NCBI RefSeq assembly: GCF_001905095.1
Contig: NZ_LWLS01000059.1
Coordinates: 99,022-147,338, forward strand
Origin: Micromonospora sp. CB01531
GTDB taxonomy: Bacteria; Actinomycetota; Actinomycetes; Mycobacteriales; Micromonosporaceae
Length of the DNA stretch: 48,317 nt
Direction: 5' to 3'
The notes below the pieces were generated by a model. It did not search any database. It worked only from the letters and a program-made list of their open reading frames with translations, and was not told the origin of the DNA. Both the position numbers and the translations under genes were made by a program. Within the stretch, counting starts at the first letter, position 1. The number at the start of each line of letters is the position of its first letter. Below, piece after piece: positions 24,168 to 32,696 of this stretch.

Positions 24168-25381
24168 GGCAGCTCCGCGTGCAGGACGGTCGGGCCGCCC
24201 GGTGGACTGGTGAGGGTCATCCTGCCGTCCAGCGCCTCGACCCGGCGGCGGAGCCCGTCCAGTCCGCCTCCGGTGGGGTCGGCGCCACCCCGGCCGTCAT
24301 CGGTCAGGGTCACCTCCAGGGCGCCCGTCGTGCGGGCCAGGACGATGGTGCACTCGGACGCCTCGGCATGCTTGCCCGCGTTCGCCAGCCCTTCGGCGAC
24401 CACGAAGTAGGCCGCCGACTCCACCGCCGCGGGATAGCGCCCGGCCGGATCGCCTTGCAGGTGCACGGCGAGCGGGCTGTCCGCGGCCAGCGCGGCGAGG
24501 GCTGCGTGCAGGCCCCGGTCGGTGAGGATCGGCGGGTGGATGCCGCGGACGAGCCGGCGCAGCTCGGCCAGCGCGTCGTCGAGCTGCCGACGGGCCAGGT
24601 CCACGTCGGGCAGCACGGCGCCGCCGTCGGCACGGAGTTTCCGGGCCGCGAGCGCCAGGGTCATGCCGGCGGCCACGATCCGGGCCTGGGCGCCGTCGTG
24701 CAGGTCGCGCTCGATCCGGCGCAGCTCGGCGGCCTGCGCGTCGACCACCCGGGAGCGGGTCTCCGCGAGCCGGGCGGCCTCCCGTACCAGCCGCAGGTGC
24801 GAGCCGGGGGCCAGCAGGGCATTCGCGGCGGCGGCCACCGCGCGGGCCAGCCACAGGACCAGCGCGGCCCCGACCGGCAGCAACAGCAGCCCGAGGGCGG
24901 TGAGGGCGAACCGGCCCGGGGTGGTGGTGAGCAGCGGTCGCAGCGGCCACGGCGCCCTGTCGTTGGGCACCGCCCAGAGCCAGGCGGGCGCTGCCACCGC
25001 GCCCAGCAGGACGGCGGTGACCACCAGGCCGGCTACCCCGCTCGCCAGGCCCAGCGGGAAGGACACCACCAGCCAGACCAGGTCCCGCCAGGTGGCCGGC
25101 TGCCGGGCCACCTGGGCGACCCGTTCGCGCACCGTGCCCGGGGCGGCCGGCTCGTACGGCTCATCCAGCGGCCGGCCAAGGACCCAGCCGACCCGACGGC
25201 GCTCGACGGCGGCGAGCCGGCGGGTAACCCAGGCGGCCCCGAGGAACGCCGGGCCGCCGAGCTGGGTCACCGCGAGCAGGCCAACGGCGAGCAGCGCGGC
25301 CACCGTCCAGGCGAACCCGGCGGCGCCGGCCAGGATCCCGGCCGCCAGGTAAGCGAGGCTCCGGGTGGTCGCCGTCGTCAC
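24155..25381 (-). CDS. Sensor histidine kinase (HisKA_3) with N-terminal membrane sensor
   Basis: 408 aa. Residues ~8-215 hold four to five membrane helices typical of the actinobacterial 'putative sensor' domain. HisKA_3 has the phosphoacceptor in RIERDLHDGAQARIVAAG, then HATPase_c (YFVVAEGLANAGKHA, TDDGRGGADPTGGGLDGLRRRV). GTG at 25381 is preceded by TACGAT (25389-25394) and 7 nt, so it is probably transcribed leaderless from inside the gap after the permease gene. It partners with the overlapping LuxR-type regulator. Confidence 0.9.
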   Translation of the reverse strand: MTTATTRSLAYLAAGILAGAAGFAWTVAALLAVGLLAVTQLGGPAFLGAAWVTRRLAAVERRRVGWVLGRPLDEPYEPAAPGTVRERVAQVARQPATWRDLVWLVVSFPLGLASGVAGLVVTAVLLGAVAAPAWLWAVPNDRAPWPLRPLLTTTPGRFALTALGLLLLPVGAALVLWLARAVAAAANALLAPGSHLRLVREAARLAETRSRVVDAQAAELRRIERDLHDGAQARIVAAGMTLALAARKLRADGGAVLPDVDLARRQLDDALAELRRLVRGIHPPILTDRGLHAALAALAADSPLAVHLQGDPAGRYPAAVESAAYFVVAEGLANAGKHAEASECTIVLARTTGALEVTLTDDGRGGADPTGGGLDGLRRRVEALDGRMTLTSPPGGPTVLHAELPCES

Positions 25382-25443
25382 GCGGCGGATCGTAGCGGCC
25401 CGGGCCGCCGCCGGCGTACGGGCGGCGGCCCGGCAGTGGAAGG

Positions 25444-27981
25444 TCACCGGTCCTCCAGGGCCGGCAGGCCACGGCGCCGCTGCACGAGTCGGACCGGTAG
25501 GGCGCCGGCGAGCAGCCCGAGCCCGGCCACCCCGCCGAGCAGCAGCAGGTACGTCCCGGGTGCCACCACCAGCCGGAGGACGCCGTCCTGGGCGATGCTG
25601 AACGGGACGACCACTGCGCTGGTGACGGCGACGCCCAGGACCAGCGCGGCCATCACGGTGATCAGCCTCTCCCGGTCCACCAGGCGGTGCACCTGCCGGG
25701 CGGTCGCGCCGGCCAGCCGCAGGTCCGTGAACTCCCGTCGGCGGGCGGCGGCCGAGATGGCGAACGTGTTCACCACCGCGATCGCTGTGAAGCCCAGCGA
25801 CACCACCACCAGCAGCTCCCACGCGCCCTGCTGGTTGCCGTCATCGGTACGGGTCGCCGCCGCGGTCGGCACCACTCGCAGCTCGGGCCAGCGCTGCCGG
25901 ATCCGCTCGGCGACCGCGCCGTCGGAGTCCCGCAGGGCGACCATGGTGACCAGACCGCGCGGGTCGTGCGCGGCGACCAGCCCGGCCGGCAGGGTTAGCT
26001 CGCCGAACCCACGGTGCCAGCTGTAGCGGGCGGAGAGCCGCAGGACGACCTGTTCCCCGTCGGCGAGCCAGATCGGTACCTCGTCGCCGAGCCGCCAGCC
26101 GTACGCGTCAGCGAGGTCGCTGCTCGCCGCGAACGTGCCGTCCCCGGCCAGGGCACCGTCGTCGACGGCCAGGTCGAGAGCGCCGTCCACCCCGGTACGT
26201 AGCAGGCCCTGTGCGGCGTAGTCCTGGGGCTTGCCGCCATCGGCGAGCACCACGCGGGTGGGCACGGTTGCCACCGCCCCGGTGACGCCGGGCAGCGCGG
26301 TCACCCGCTTCGCGGTGTCGAGCGGCAGGCCGACCGCGCCGGTGACCAGGGTGGTCGCCCCGGCCAGCCGCTGCGCCTGCTGGTCGCCTGCCAGCCGGGT
26401 CAGCAACTCGCCGTTGAGCAGCAGCGGCGCGTTGATCGCGAACATGAGCACCAGGGGAACGGCCACCGCCGCGGTACGACGGACCTCCACGCGGGTGGTG
26501 GCAGCGGCCAGCCAGCCCGCCGCACCGGTGCCGGCACTGAGCCGTCCCGGCACGGCGGAGACCAGCCGAACCAGCAGTGGGCCGAGCGCGGCGACCGCGC
26601 ATAGCAGCAGCGCGGACGAGATGAAGGTCATACCCATCCCGAACGGGCCACCGAGCGGCACGAACGTCAGCACGGCGACCGCGCCGGCCGCGGCGACCAG
26701 GGCGACGGCGGCCCGGGCCAGCATCCCGCCGCGCGGCGCGACCACGGTCTCGACGAGCGCCTGAGCCGGGGCGACCCGCACCGCGCGGCGACCGGCGAAC
26801 CGGGCGGCGACCAAGGTGACCAGGGCCCCGGCGAACCCGGCGAGCATCAGCACCACCGGGTTGACCCGGACGGTGAACTGGGCCGGCACCACCCCTAGGT
26901 GCCGGAACCGGGCCGCCACCAGATGCGCGACCAGCACCCCGAGCGGCAGCCCTGGCAGCGCGGCGACGGCGGCGAGCACCAGGCTCTCCACGCCGAGCAG
27001 CCGCCGCAGCTGGCGCGGGGTCGCCCCGATGGTGCGCAGCAGCGCCAGCTCACGCAGCCGCTGCCGGACCCCCAACGCCACCGTGCCGGTGAGCACGAAG
27101 ATCGCCGCGAAGGCGGTGATCCCAATGGTGAAACCGAAGACGGAGATCGGTCCGATGTAGTCGGGCAGCGCCCCCGGCAGGTCGGCCCGTACCCGGTCGG
27201 CCCCGGTCAGTACCGGCATGCCCCCGGCGCGGGCCCGGACCGCCGCGAGCAGGGCCCTCCGGTCGGCTCCCGGCCCGGCGAGGACCGCGACCGCGGTGGG
27301 GCCGGCCAGTCCGGAGACCGCGGCCACCTCGCGGTCGGCGAAGAAGAGCGCGCCCTGGGCGGGCAGCGCGTCCCGGCCGATGGGAGCGGCGACGCCGGCC
27401 AGCCGCAGGATCCGTACCCCCGTGCGGGTGGTGATCCGGAGGTGGTCGCCGACGGCGAGGTTGCCCCGGGCGGCGAGGTCGGCGTCCACGACCACCTCGC
27501 CCGCCGCCGGCGCGTCGCCGACGCGCAACCGGTACGGGGTGAGCGCGGCCGACGACCAGCCGTGGCCGATCACCGGGGCGGCGTCGGCGCCGCGCACCGG
27601 CCGCCCGGCGGCGGTGGTCAGCTCGACGGGAAAGGCCGCGTCGGGTACGGCACGCGCCACCCCGGGCAGCCCGGCGAGCCGGGTCGCCAGGTCCCCGGGC
27701 AGGGTTCCCGCTCCGCTGAGCCGTTCGGTCTTGACCTTCGTCTTGGTCTTGGTCTTGCCCTTCTTGTGCTTCTCCTTCGTCGTGGTGAGGCTGACCTCGC
27801 GGGCACCGGACACCACCGCCGCGGCGGAGGCAAACCGGTTGGCCGGCGGGGCCGCGGTGAGCACCGAGAAGAGCAGCAGGCCGGCCCCAGCCAGCAGGGC
27901 CACGGCAAGCAGCGCGGCGAGGAAGGTGCCGAGGTAGGCGCCCCGGTGGCGGCGCAGCGTACCGATCGCCAGGCGGATCAT
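25444..27981 (-). CDS. FtsX-like ABC transporter permease
   Basis: 845 aa, about ten membrane helices: one N-terminal, then two FtsX domains (about 270-390 and 720-840), with large outer loops. MacB/BceB-like permeases of this shape move lipids or peptides or sense antimicrobial peptides. An unusual lysine-rich stretch, TKEKHKKGKTKTKTKVKTE, lies at about residues 67-85 just after the first helix in the predicted outside loop. The ATG overlaps the ATPase stop by 4 nt (ATGA), so the two are coupled. It is followed 62 nt later by the two-component system. Confidence 0.9.
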   Translation of the reverse strand: MIRLAIGTLRRHRGAYLGTFLAALLAVALLAGAGLLLFSVLTAAPPANRFASAAAVVSGAREVSLTTTKEKHKKGKTKTKTKVKTERLSGAGTLPGDLATRLAGLPGVARAVPDAAFPVELTTAAGRPVRGADAAPVIGHGWSSAALTPYRLRVGDAPAAGEVVVDADLAARGNLAVGDHLRITTRTGVRILRLAGVAAPIGRDALPAQGALFFADREVAAVSGLAGPTAVAVLAGPGADRRALLAAVRARAGGMPVLTGADRVRADLPGALPDYIGPISVFGFTIGITAFAAIFVLTGTVALGVRQRLRELALLRTIGATPRQLRRLLGVESLVLAAVAALPGLPLGVLVAHLVAARFRHLGVVPAQFTVRVNPVVLMLAGFAGALVTLVAARFAGRRAVRVAPAQALVETVVAPRGGMLARAAVALVAAAGAVAVLTFVPLGGPFGMGMTFISSALLLCAVAALGPLLVRLVSAVPGRLSAGTGAAGWLAAATTRVEVRRTAAVAVPLVLMFAINAPLLLNGELLTRLAGDQQAQRLAGATTLVTGAVGLPLDTAKRVTALPGVTGAVATVPTRVVLADGGKPQDYAAQGLLRTGVDGALDLAVDDGALAGDGTFAASSDLADAYGWRLGDEVPIWLADGEQVVLRLSARYSWHRGFGELTLPAGLVAAHDPRGLVTMVALRDSDGAVAERIRQRWPELRVVPTAAATRTDDGNQQGAWELLVVVSLGFTAIAVVNTFAISAAARRREFTDLRLAGATARQVHRLVDRERLITVMAALVLGVAVTSAVVVPFSIAQDGVLRLVVAPGTYLLLLGGVAGLGLLAGALPVRLVQRRRGLPALEDR

Positions 27982-28721
27982 GCGGCCGTCACCGCCGTCA
28001 TCCGCGCGGCCACCGTCTCAACCGTCGGGTCGGCCAGCTCGTCGACGACCCGGCCGTCGGCGAGGAAGACGACCCGGTCGGCCCAGGCGGCTGCCGCCGG
28101 GTCGTGGGTCACCATCACCACCGCGGTACGCAGCTCGTCCACCGCCTCGCGCAGCAGCGTGAGCACCTCCCGGCCGGCACCGAGGTCGAGGGCTCCGGTC
28201 GGCTCGTCGGCGAAGATGACCTCCGGTCGGGCGGCGAGCGCCCGGGCGAGCGCGACACGCTGCCGCTGGCCGCCGGAGAGCTGCCCGGGCCGGTCCTTCT
28301 CCCGCCCGGCGAGACCCACCCGGTGCAGCACCTCGCGGGCCCACGCCCGGTCGGGCCGGGCGCCGGCGAGCCGCTGCGGCAGCAGCACGTTCTGCCACAC
28401 CGTCAGCGACTCCATCAGGTTGTACGACTGGAACACGAAGCCCACCCGGCGGCGGCGGGCCTGGGTGAGCTTCGGCTCGCGCAGCGTCCCGAGTTCCTGC
28501 CCGGCGAGCCGGACCTGGCCCCCGTCCGGCCGGTCCAGCCCGGCGGCGCACTGCAGCAGGGTGGACTTCCCCGACCCGGACGGTCCCATGACCGCGTTGA
28601 ACGTCCCGGCCGCGAAGGCGACCGTTACCCCGGCCAGCGCGGGCGCCCCACTGCCGCCGGCATATCTCCGCACCACATCGACCAGTTCGACGACCGGCCC
28701 GCCAGTTCCCTGAATTCGCAT
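27978..28721 (-). CDS. ABC transporter ATP-binding protein
   Basis: 247 aa. Walker A GPSGSGKST, Q-loop FVFQSYNLM, signature LSGGQRQRVALARAL, Walker B VIFADEPTGALD, H-loop VMVTHDP. It belongs to the MacB/LolD group and energises the FtsX-like permease encoded next. The ATG at 28721 has a weak GAGG upstream; the frame stays open far upstream, but that part has no ABC features. It is divergent from the WYL regulator gene, 102 nt away. Confidence 0.94.
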   Translation of the reverse strand: MRIQGTGGPVVELVDVVRRYAGGSGAPALAGVTVAFAAGTFNAVMGPSGSGKSTLLQCAAGLDRPDGGQVRLAGQELGTLREPKLTQARRRRVGFVFQSYNLMESLTVWQNVLLPQRLAGARPDRAWAREVLHRVGLAGREKDRPGQLSGGQRQRVALARALAARPEVIFADEPTGALDLGAGREVLTLLREAVDELRTAVVMVTHDPAAAAWADRVVFLADGRVVDELADPTVETVAARMTAVTAA

Positions 28722-28823
28722 GTCCTCAGCCTCGTCATCCGGCGGCCCGGGCGACACACGGTCACCTCGTATCCGCGGGGTGGGGACAGCCCTACCGTGG
28801 CCGGCACGAGGCAGGGTGGGCGG

Positions 28824-29855
28824 ATGCGCGCATCCCGGCTCATCTCGTTGGTCCTGCTGCTGCAGTCGCGGGAGACGATGACCGCGGCCGAGCTGGCCCG
28901 CGAGCTGGAGGTCTCCGAGCGCACCGTCTACCGGGACGTGCTGGCGCTCTCCGCCGCCGGGGTGCCGGTCTACGCGGACCGGGGCCGGGCCGGCGGGTAC
29001 CGCCTGCTCGGCGGCTACCGGACCCGGCTGACCGGGCTGACCAGGGACGAGGCGGAGGTGCTCTTCCTGGCCGGGCTGCCCGGACCGGCCGGCGACATGG
29101 GGCTGGCCGACGCGGTCGCCGCCGCCGAGCTGAAGGTGCTCGCCGCGCTCCCGCCGAGCCTCCGCGACGCGCCGGCCCGGACCGGGCAGCGGTTCCACCT
29201 CGACGTGCCAGGCTGGTTCCGGCAGAGCGAGCCACCCGCATGGCTGACCGAGCTGGCCCGGGCCGTCTGGCGGGACCGGGTGGTCGAGCTGCGCTACCGC
29301 CGGGGCGAGCGGGAGGTGACCCGCACCGTCCAGCCGTACGGGCTGGTGCTGAAGAGCGGGATCTGGTATCTGGTCGGCCGGGTCGGCGACGGGTACCGGA
29401 CGTACCGGGTGGACCGGGTGGTCGGCGTCGAGGTGGGCGGGGCGACCTTCGACCGGGACGAGGGCTTCGACCTGGGGGCGTACTGGCGGGAGCAGGCCGA
29501 GGCGTTCCTGCGGGACATGCTCCGGGCCGAGGTGAAGGTCCGGCTCAGCCCCGCCGGCCTGCGCGCGCTCCGGCACCTCGCCGACGCCCCCTTCGTGTAC
29601 GACGAGGCGGTCGGCGCCGCCGAGGGGCCCGACGGGCAGGGTCGGATGGTGCTCCGGCTGCCCGTCGAGTCCGTCGAGGTGGCGTACGCCCAACTGCTCT
29701 CGCTCGGCCCGGAGGTGGAGGTGCTCGACCCGCCGGAGCTGCGGGAGCGGTTCGCCGAGGCGGCCCGTCGCGCGGCCGCGCTCTACCTCGAGCCGAACCT
29801 GGCGGCGCCGGCAGGGCTCGGCACCGCCGCGCCGGCGGTCAGCGGTAACCGGTGA
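28824..29855 (+). CDS. WYL-domain transcriptional regulator (DeoR-like HTH)
   Basis: 343 aa. N-terminal winged HTH (RLISLVLLLQSRETMTAAELARELEVSERTVYRDV), then a WYL domain at about 150-225 (VVELRYRRGE, VQPYGLVLKSGIWYLVGR) and a WCX C-terminal module. WYL proteins bind nucleic acid or small ligands; many control stress or transport genes. It is divergent from the ABC operon, which may be its target. TACCGT at 28793-28798 is a possible -10. Its 3' end overlaps the convergent SDR gene by 17 nt. Confidence 0.88.
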   Translation: MRASRLISLVLLLQSRETMTAAELARELEVSERTVYRDVLALSAAGVPVYADRGRAGGYRLLGGYRTRLTGLTRDEAEVLFLAGLPGPAGDMGLADAVAAAELKVLAALPPSLRDAPARTGQRFHLDVPGWFRQSEPPAWLTELARAVWRDRVVELRYRRGEREVTRTVQPYGLVLKSGIWYLVGRVGDGYRTYRVDRVVGVEVGGATFDRDEGFDLGAYWREQAEAFLRDMLRAEVKVRLSPAGLRALRHLADAPFVYDEAVGAAEGPDGQGRMVLRLPVESVEVAYAQLLSLGPEVEVLDPPELRERFAEAARRAAALYLEPNLAAPAGLGTAAPAVSGNR

Positions 29856-30753
29856 CGTCGGCCGGCTTCCCCGGGTCCTGCACCTCGACCAGGTAGCGCC
29901 AGGCATCGGGACGGCTGCCGTCGAGGTCGGTGAAGCCGTACACCTGGGCCAGCTCGCCGCTGGAGACGGACCTTCCGTTCCACCGGGCCCGGTCCGGATC
30001 GGCGGCGAGGGCCGCAACCGCGCGTCCGACGAACGCGGGCGTCTCCGAGATGGCGAAGTGCGGTTGCTTCTCCAGTGCGTCCTGCCAGTTCTCCTCGGTG
30101 ACGCCGAACAGCTCCAGCATGTTCTCGGAACGCAGCCATCCGGGGGTGAGCGCGACCGCGGTTGCGCCGTGCTGGCGCAGCTCATGGGCCTGGGCGAACG
30201 CCAGCCGGTTCACCGCGGTCTTCGCCAGGTCGTAGAAGAACGAGACCCGGTAGTTCGACGCGTTGTACTCGGTGGTGCCGTCGCCGACCTCCACGACCAG
30301 GCCGCCGGGGTTGCGCACCAGCAGCTTCAGCGCGAAGTGACTGGTGATGATGTGCGTGTCGATGGCGAGCCGGAGCGCGTGCAGACCGTCATCGAGCGGC
30401 TGCTCCCAGAGCGGCGTCTCCCAGGTGATGAACGGCTCGGCGCCCCAGATGTCGTTGACCAGCACGTCGAGCCGGCCCTGCTCGGCGTCGATCCGGTCGA
30501 CCAGGCGGCGTACCTGGTCGGGGTCGAGGTGGTCGACGGGGACCGCGATGCCGGTGCCGCCGGCGGCCGTGACCAGCTCGGCCGTCTCCTCGATGGTCTC
30601 CGGCCGGTCCATCTCGGAGCGGCGCTCCCGGGTGCTGCGGCCGGTGGCGTAGACGGTCGCCCCGGCGGCACCGAGCTGGACGGCGATCTGCCGGCCGGCG
30701 CCCCGGGTCGCCCCGGCGACGAGTGCGATCTTCCCTGTCAGCGGTTGGCTCAT
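29839..30753 (-). CDS. SDR family oxidoreductase
   Basis: 304 aa. Cofactor motif is GATRGAGRQ, a variant of TGxxxGxG, in LTGKIALVAGATRGAG; VYATGRSTRERRSEMDRPETIEET is typical of a recognised actinobacterial SDR subgroup. VLVNDIWG replaces the usual NNAG, and the catalytic YDLAK retains YxxxK. The substrate is unknown. The start is ATG at 30753; no strong ribosome site is seen. It is convergent with and overlaps the WYL gene end. Confidence 0.87.
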   Translation of the reverse strand: MSQPLTGKIALVAGATRGAGRQIAVQLGAAGATVYATGRSTRERRSEMDRPETIEETAELVTAAGGTGIAVPVDHLDPDQVRRLVDRIDAEQGRLDVLVNDIWGAEPFITWETPLWEQPLDDGLHALRLAIDTHIITSHFALKLLVRNPGGLVVEVGDGTTEYNASNYRVSFFYDLAKTAVNRLAFAQAHELRQHGATAVALTPGWLRSENMLELFGVTEENWQDALEKQPHFAISETPAFVGRAVAALAADPDRARWNGRSVSSGELAQVYGFTDLDGSRPDAWRYLVEVQDPGKPADVTGYR

Positions 30754-30918
30754 GCCGACGACGATGGCAGCAATACCTGACAGCGGAAGTCCGGTTTCCG
30801 GTGTGATCCGGATTCGCCCGACCTGCCAAGGCGCTGAGCCCCGATATCCGGGTGCCGTCCCGGCGCCCGGCCGGTAGGCTCGCCGGGCGTCCTCGACGAC
30901 CAGAGGGAGGTGAGCACC

Positions 30919-30975
30919 GTGTCCGTAACGACATTCCTGTGCTCCCACCCGGTCACGAGGACGCGGGCATCCTGA
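30919..30975 (+). CDS. Short upstream ORF (18 aa), candidate leader peptide
   Basis: GTG at 30919 has a very good ribosome site, GGGAGG, 8 nt upstream. The ORF encodes VSVTTFLCSHPVTRTRAS and stops 29 nt before the GNAT start. A TAGGCT -10 candidate at 30875-30880 would place it in the 5' leader of the GNAT mRNA. A 7-bp hairpin (30940-30946 with 30977-30983) starts inside it. Possible attenuator; no homologue known to me. Confidence 0.45.
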   Translation: MSVTTFLCSHPVTRTRAS

Positions 30976-30983
30976 CGGGAGCA
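30940..30983 (+). promoter_or_regulatory. Hairpin overlapping the small upstream ORF
   Basis: TGCTCCC (30940-30946) pairs perfectly with GGGAGCA (30977-30983). The left arm is inside the ORF and the right arm just after its stop, so ribosome position would decide whether it forms. The GNAT ribosome site GGAAGGA lies about 10 nt beyond. Confidence 0.4.
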
Positions 30984-31004
30984 CGCGCATCCCGGAAGGA
31001 AACC

Positions 31005-31907
31005 ATGACCGACCTGGTCATCCGCCCGATCAACGCGGGCGAGGAGAAGCTGTTCGATGCCCTGTCCGACCCCGGTCTCGTCGGGCGCGCCGCGTTCGGC
31101 GAGCGTTACCTCGACATGGTCGCCGACGGCCAGTACCGCCCCGAGTGGAGCTGGATCGCGCTACGCGACGACGTCGTCGTGGCGCGCGCCGCCTGGTGGG
31201 GCGGGCCGGACGACGACCAACCCCTGGCGCTCGACTGGTTCGACTTCACCGACGCCGACGCGGCGGTCCGGCTGCTCCGGACCGTGCCGCTGCGGGCCGA
31301 GTACTCGATCTCGCTGCCGGTCGGCTGGCGTACGGAGCCGGCGGCCCGGGCCCAGGCCGAGGCGCGGATCGCGGCCGCCACCGAGGCCGGCATGTCGGTG
31401 CTGGTGTGGCGGTACCGGTACCGCTGGAGCCTGGACCGCGGGCTGCCCGACCGGCCCGGCCGGCTGGAGTTCCGCCCGGAGCCGGACGACGGAATCGTGC
31501 TGGATGTGCTCCGCCGCATCGTCGAGGGCAGCCTGGACGCGCACGCCCGGCACACCGCCGCGACGTCCGGACCGGACGCCGCGGCGCAGGAGGAGCTGGA
31601 CCTGTTGCGCTGGCTGCCCAGCCCGCGCGACTGGTGGCGGCTCGCCTGGACGCCGGACGGTGAGCTGGTCGGCCTGACCGTGCCGGCCCGCAACCACAGC
31701 ACCGCGATCGTCGGCTTCGTCGGCGTGGTGCCCGAGCAGCGGGGGCACGGCTACGCGTACGACCTGCTGGTCGAGGCGACCCACCTGCTGGTCGAGGCCG
31801 GTGAGACGGTGGTGGTCGCGGCCACCGACCAGACCAACCACCCGATGGCCGCCGCCTTCGCCCGGGCCGGCTACCCGGTCGAACGCGAGCGCGTCGACCT
31901 GGTCTGA
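31005..31907 (+). CDS. GNAT family N-acetyltransferase
   Basis: 300 aa. N-terminal part about 1-150 with IRPINAGEEKLFDALSDPGLVGRAAFG; C-terminal GNAT core with acetyl-CoA motif VGVVPEQRGHGYAYDLLVEAT and TNHPMAAAFARAGYPVERER. The substrate is unknown. Ribosome site GGAAGGA lies 6 nt before the ATG, unlike the many leaderless genes around it, which fits the presence of a transcribed leader with a small ORF. Confidence 0.87.
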   Translation: MTDLVIRPINAGEEKLFDALSDPGLVGRAAFGERYLDMVADGQYRPEWSWIALRDDVVVARAAWWGGPDDDQPLALDWFDFTDADAAVRLLRTVPLRAEYSISLPVGWRTEPAARAQAEARIAAATEAGMSVLVWRYRYRWSLDRGLPDRPGRLEFRPEPDDGIVLDVLRRIVEGSLDAHARHTAATSGPDAAAQEELDLLRWLPSPRDWWRLAWTPDGELVGLTVPARNHSTAIVGFVGVVPEQRGHGYAYDLLVEATHLLVEAGETVVVAATDQTNHPMAAAFARAGYPVERERVDLV

Positions 31908-31914
31908 TCCACGG

Positions 31915-31943
31915 CTCCCGGCGCGCAGCACGCGCGCCGGGAG
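31915..31943. terminator. Terminator between GNAT and alaX
   Basis: A 12-bp perfect stem CTCCCGGCGCGC (31915-31926) pairs with 31932-31943 around a 5-nt loop, between convergent genes and ending 6 nt before the alaX stop. Confidence 0.85.
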
Positions 31944-31948
31944 TCGCG

Positions 31949-32686
31949 TCAGTCCACCAGACGCACGCGGACCCGGCGGTTGGCCCGGCCCTTGCTCTCC
32001 ACCTTGACCACCTGGACCTTGCCGATCTGGGCGGTGGAGGCGACGTGGGTGCCCCCGTCGGCCTGCACGTCCAGCCCGACGATGTCGACGATCCGGACCT
32101 CCTGCTCGTCCGCCGGGATCAGATTGGACTGGGTACGGATGATGTCCGGCAGGGCCAGCGCCTCCGCCCGGGGCAGCACCCGCACGGCGACCGACCGGTC
32201 GGCGGCCACCTCGGCGTTGACCAGCTCCTCGATCCGCGACTTGAAGTCCGGCGGCACCTCGGGGAGGTTGAAATCCATCCGCGCCTCGCCGGGTTCCATG
32301 TTGCCGCCGGTGACCAGCGCGCCGAAGTCCCGGAACACCACCCCGCAGAGCACGTGCAGGCCGGAGTGGGTACGCATCAGCATGGTCCGCCGGACCTCCT
32401 CGACCGCGCCGGTGACGGCGGTGCCGACCGGCGGCAGCGGGTCACCCTCGGCCGGGATGAGCCAGAGGTCGTCGCCCTTGCGGGTGCCCACGATCCGGGT
32501 CTGCACCCCCTGCCAGAGCAGCACCCCGTGGTCCGGCGGCTGCCCGCCGCCGCCCGGATAGAAGGCCGACCGCTCCAGCACGATGCCCTGCTCGGGATCG
32601 GCCGCCAGCACCGTGCACGTCCACTCCCGCAGGGTGGGGTCGGCAAGGTCGAGGCGGTGCGTACGGCCGTGGTGTGTGACGCCCAT
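31949..32686 (-). CDS. alaX: Alanyl-tRNA editing protein AlaX
   Basis: 245 aa free-standing editing domain that hydrolyses Ser- or Gly-charged tRNA(Ala). Zn/catalytic motifs: LMRTHSGLHVLCGV (HxxxH) and DVQADGGTHVASTAQIG; the glycine motif in RSAFYPGGGGQPPDHGVL is typical for AlaX-M with an N-terminal beta-barrel. The start ATG at 32686 has TAACCT (32694-32699) 7 nt upstream, which overlaps the stop of the upstream hydrolase gene, so an internal leaderless promoter is possible. Confidence 0.9.
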   Translation of the reverse strand: MGVTHHGRTHRLDLADPTLREWTCTVLAADPEQGIVLERSAFYPGGGGQPPDHGVLLWQGVQTRIVGTRKGDDLWLIPAEGDPLPPVGTAVTGAVEEVRRTMLMRTHSGLHVLCGVVFRDFGALVTGGNMEPGEARMDFNLPEVPPDFKSRIEELVNAEVAADRSVAVRVLPRAEALALPDIIRTQSNLIPADEQEVRIVDIVGLDVQADGGTHVASTAQIGKVQVVKVESKGRANRRVRVRLVD

Positions 32687-32696
32687 GCCGGGCAGG

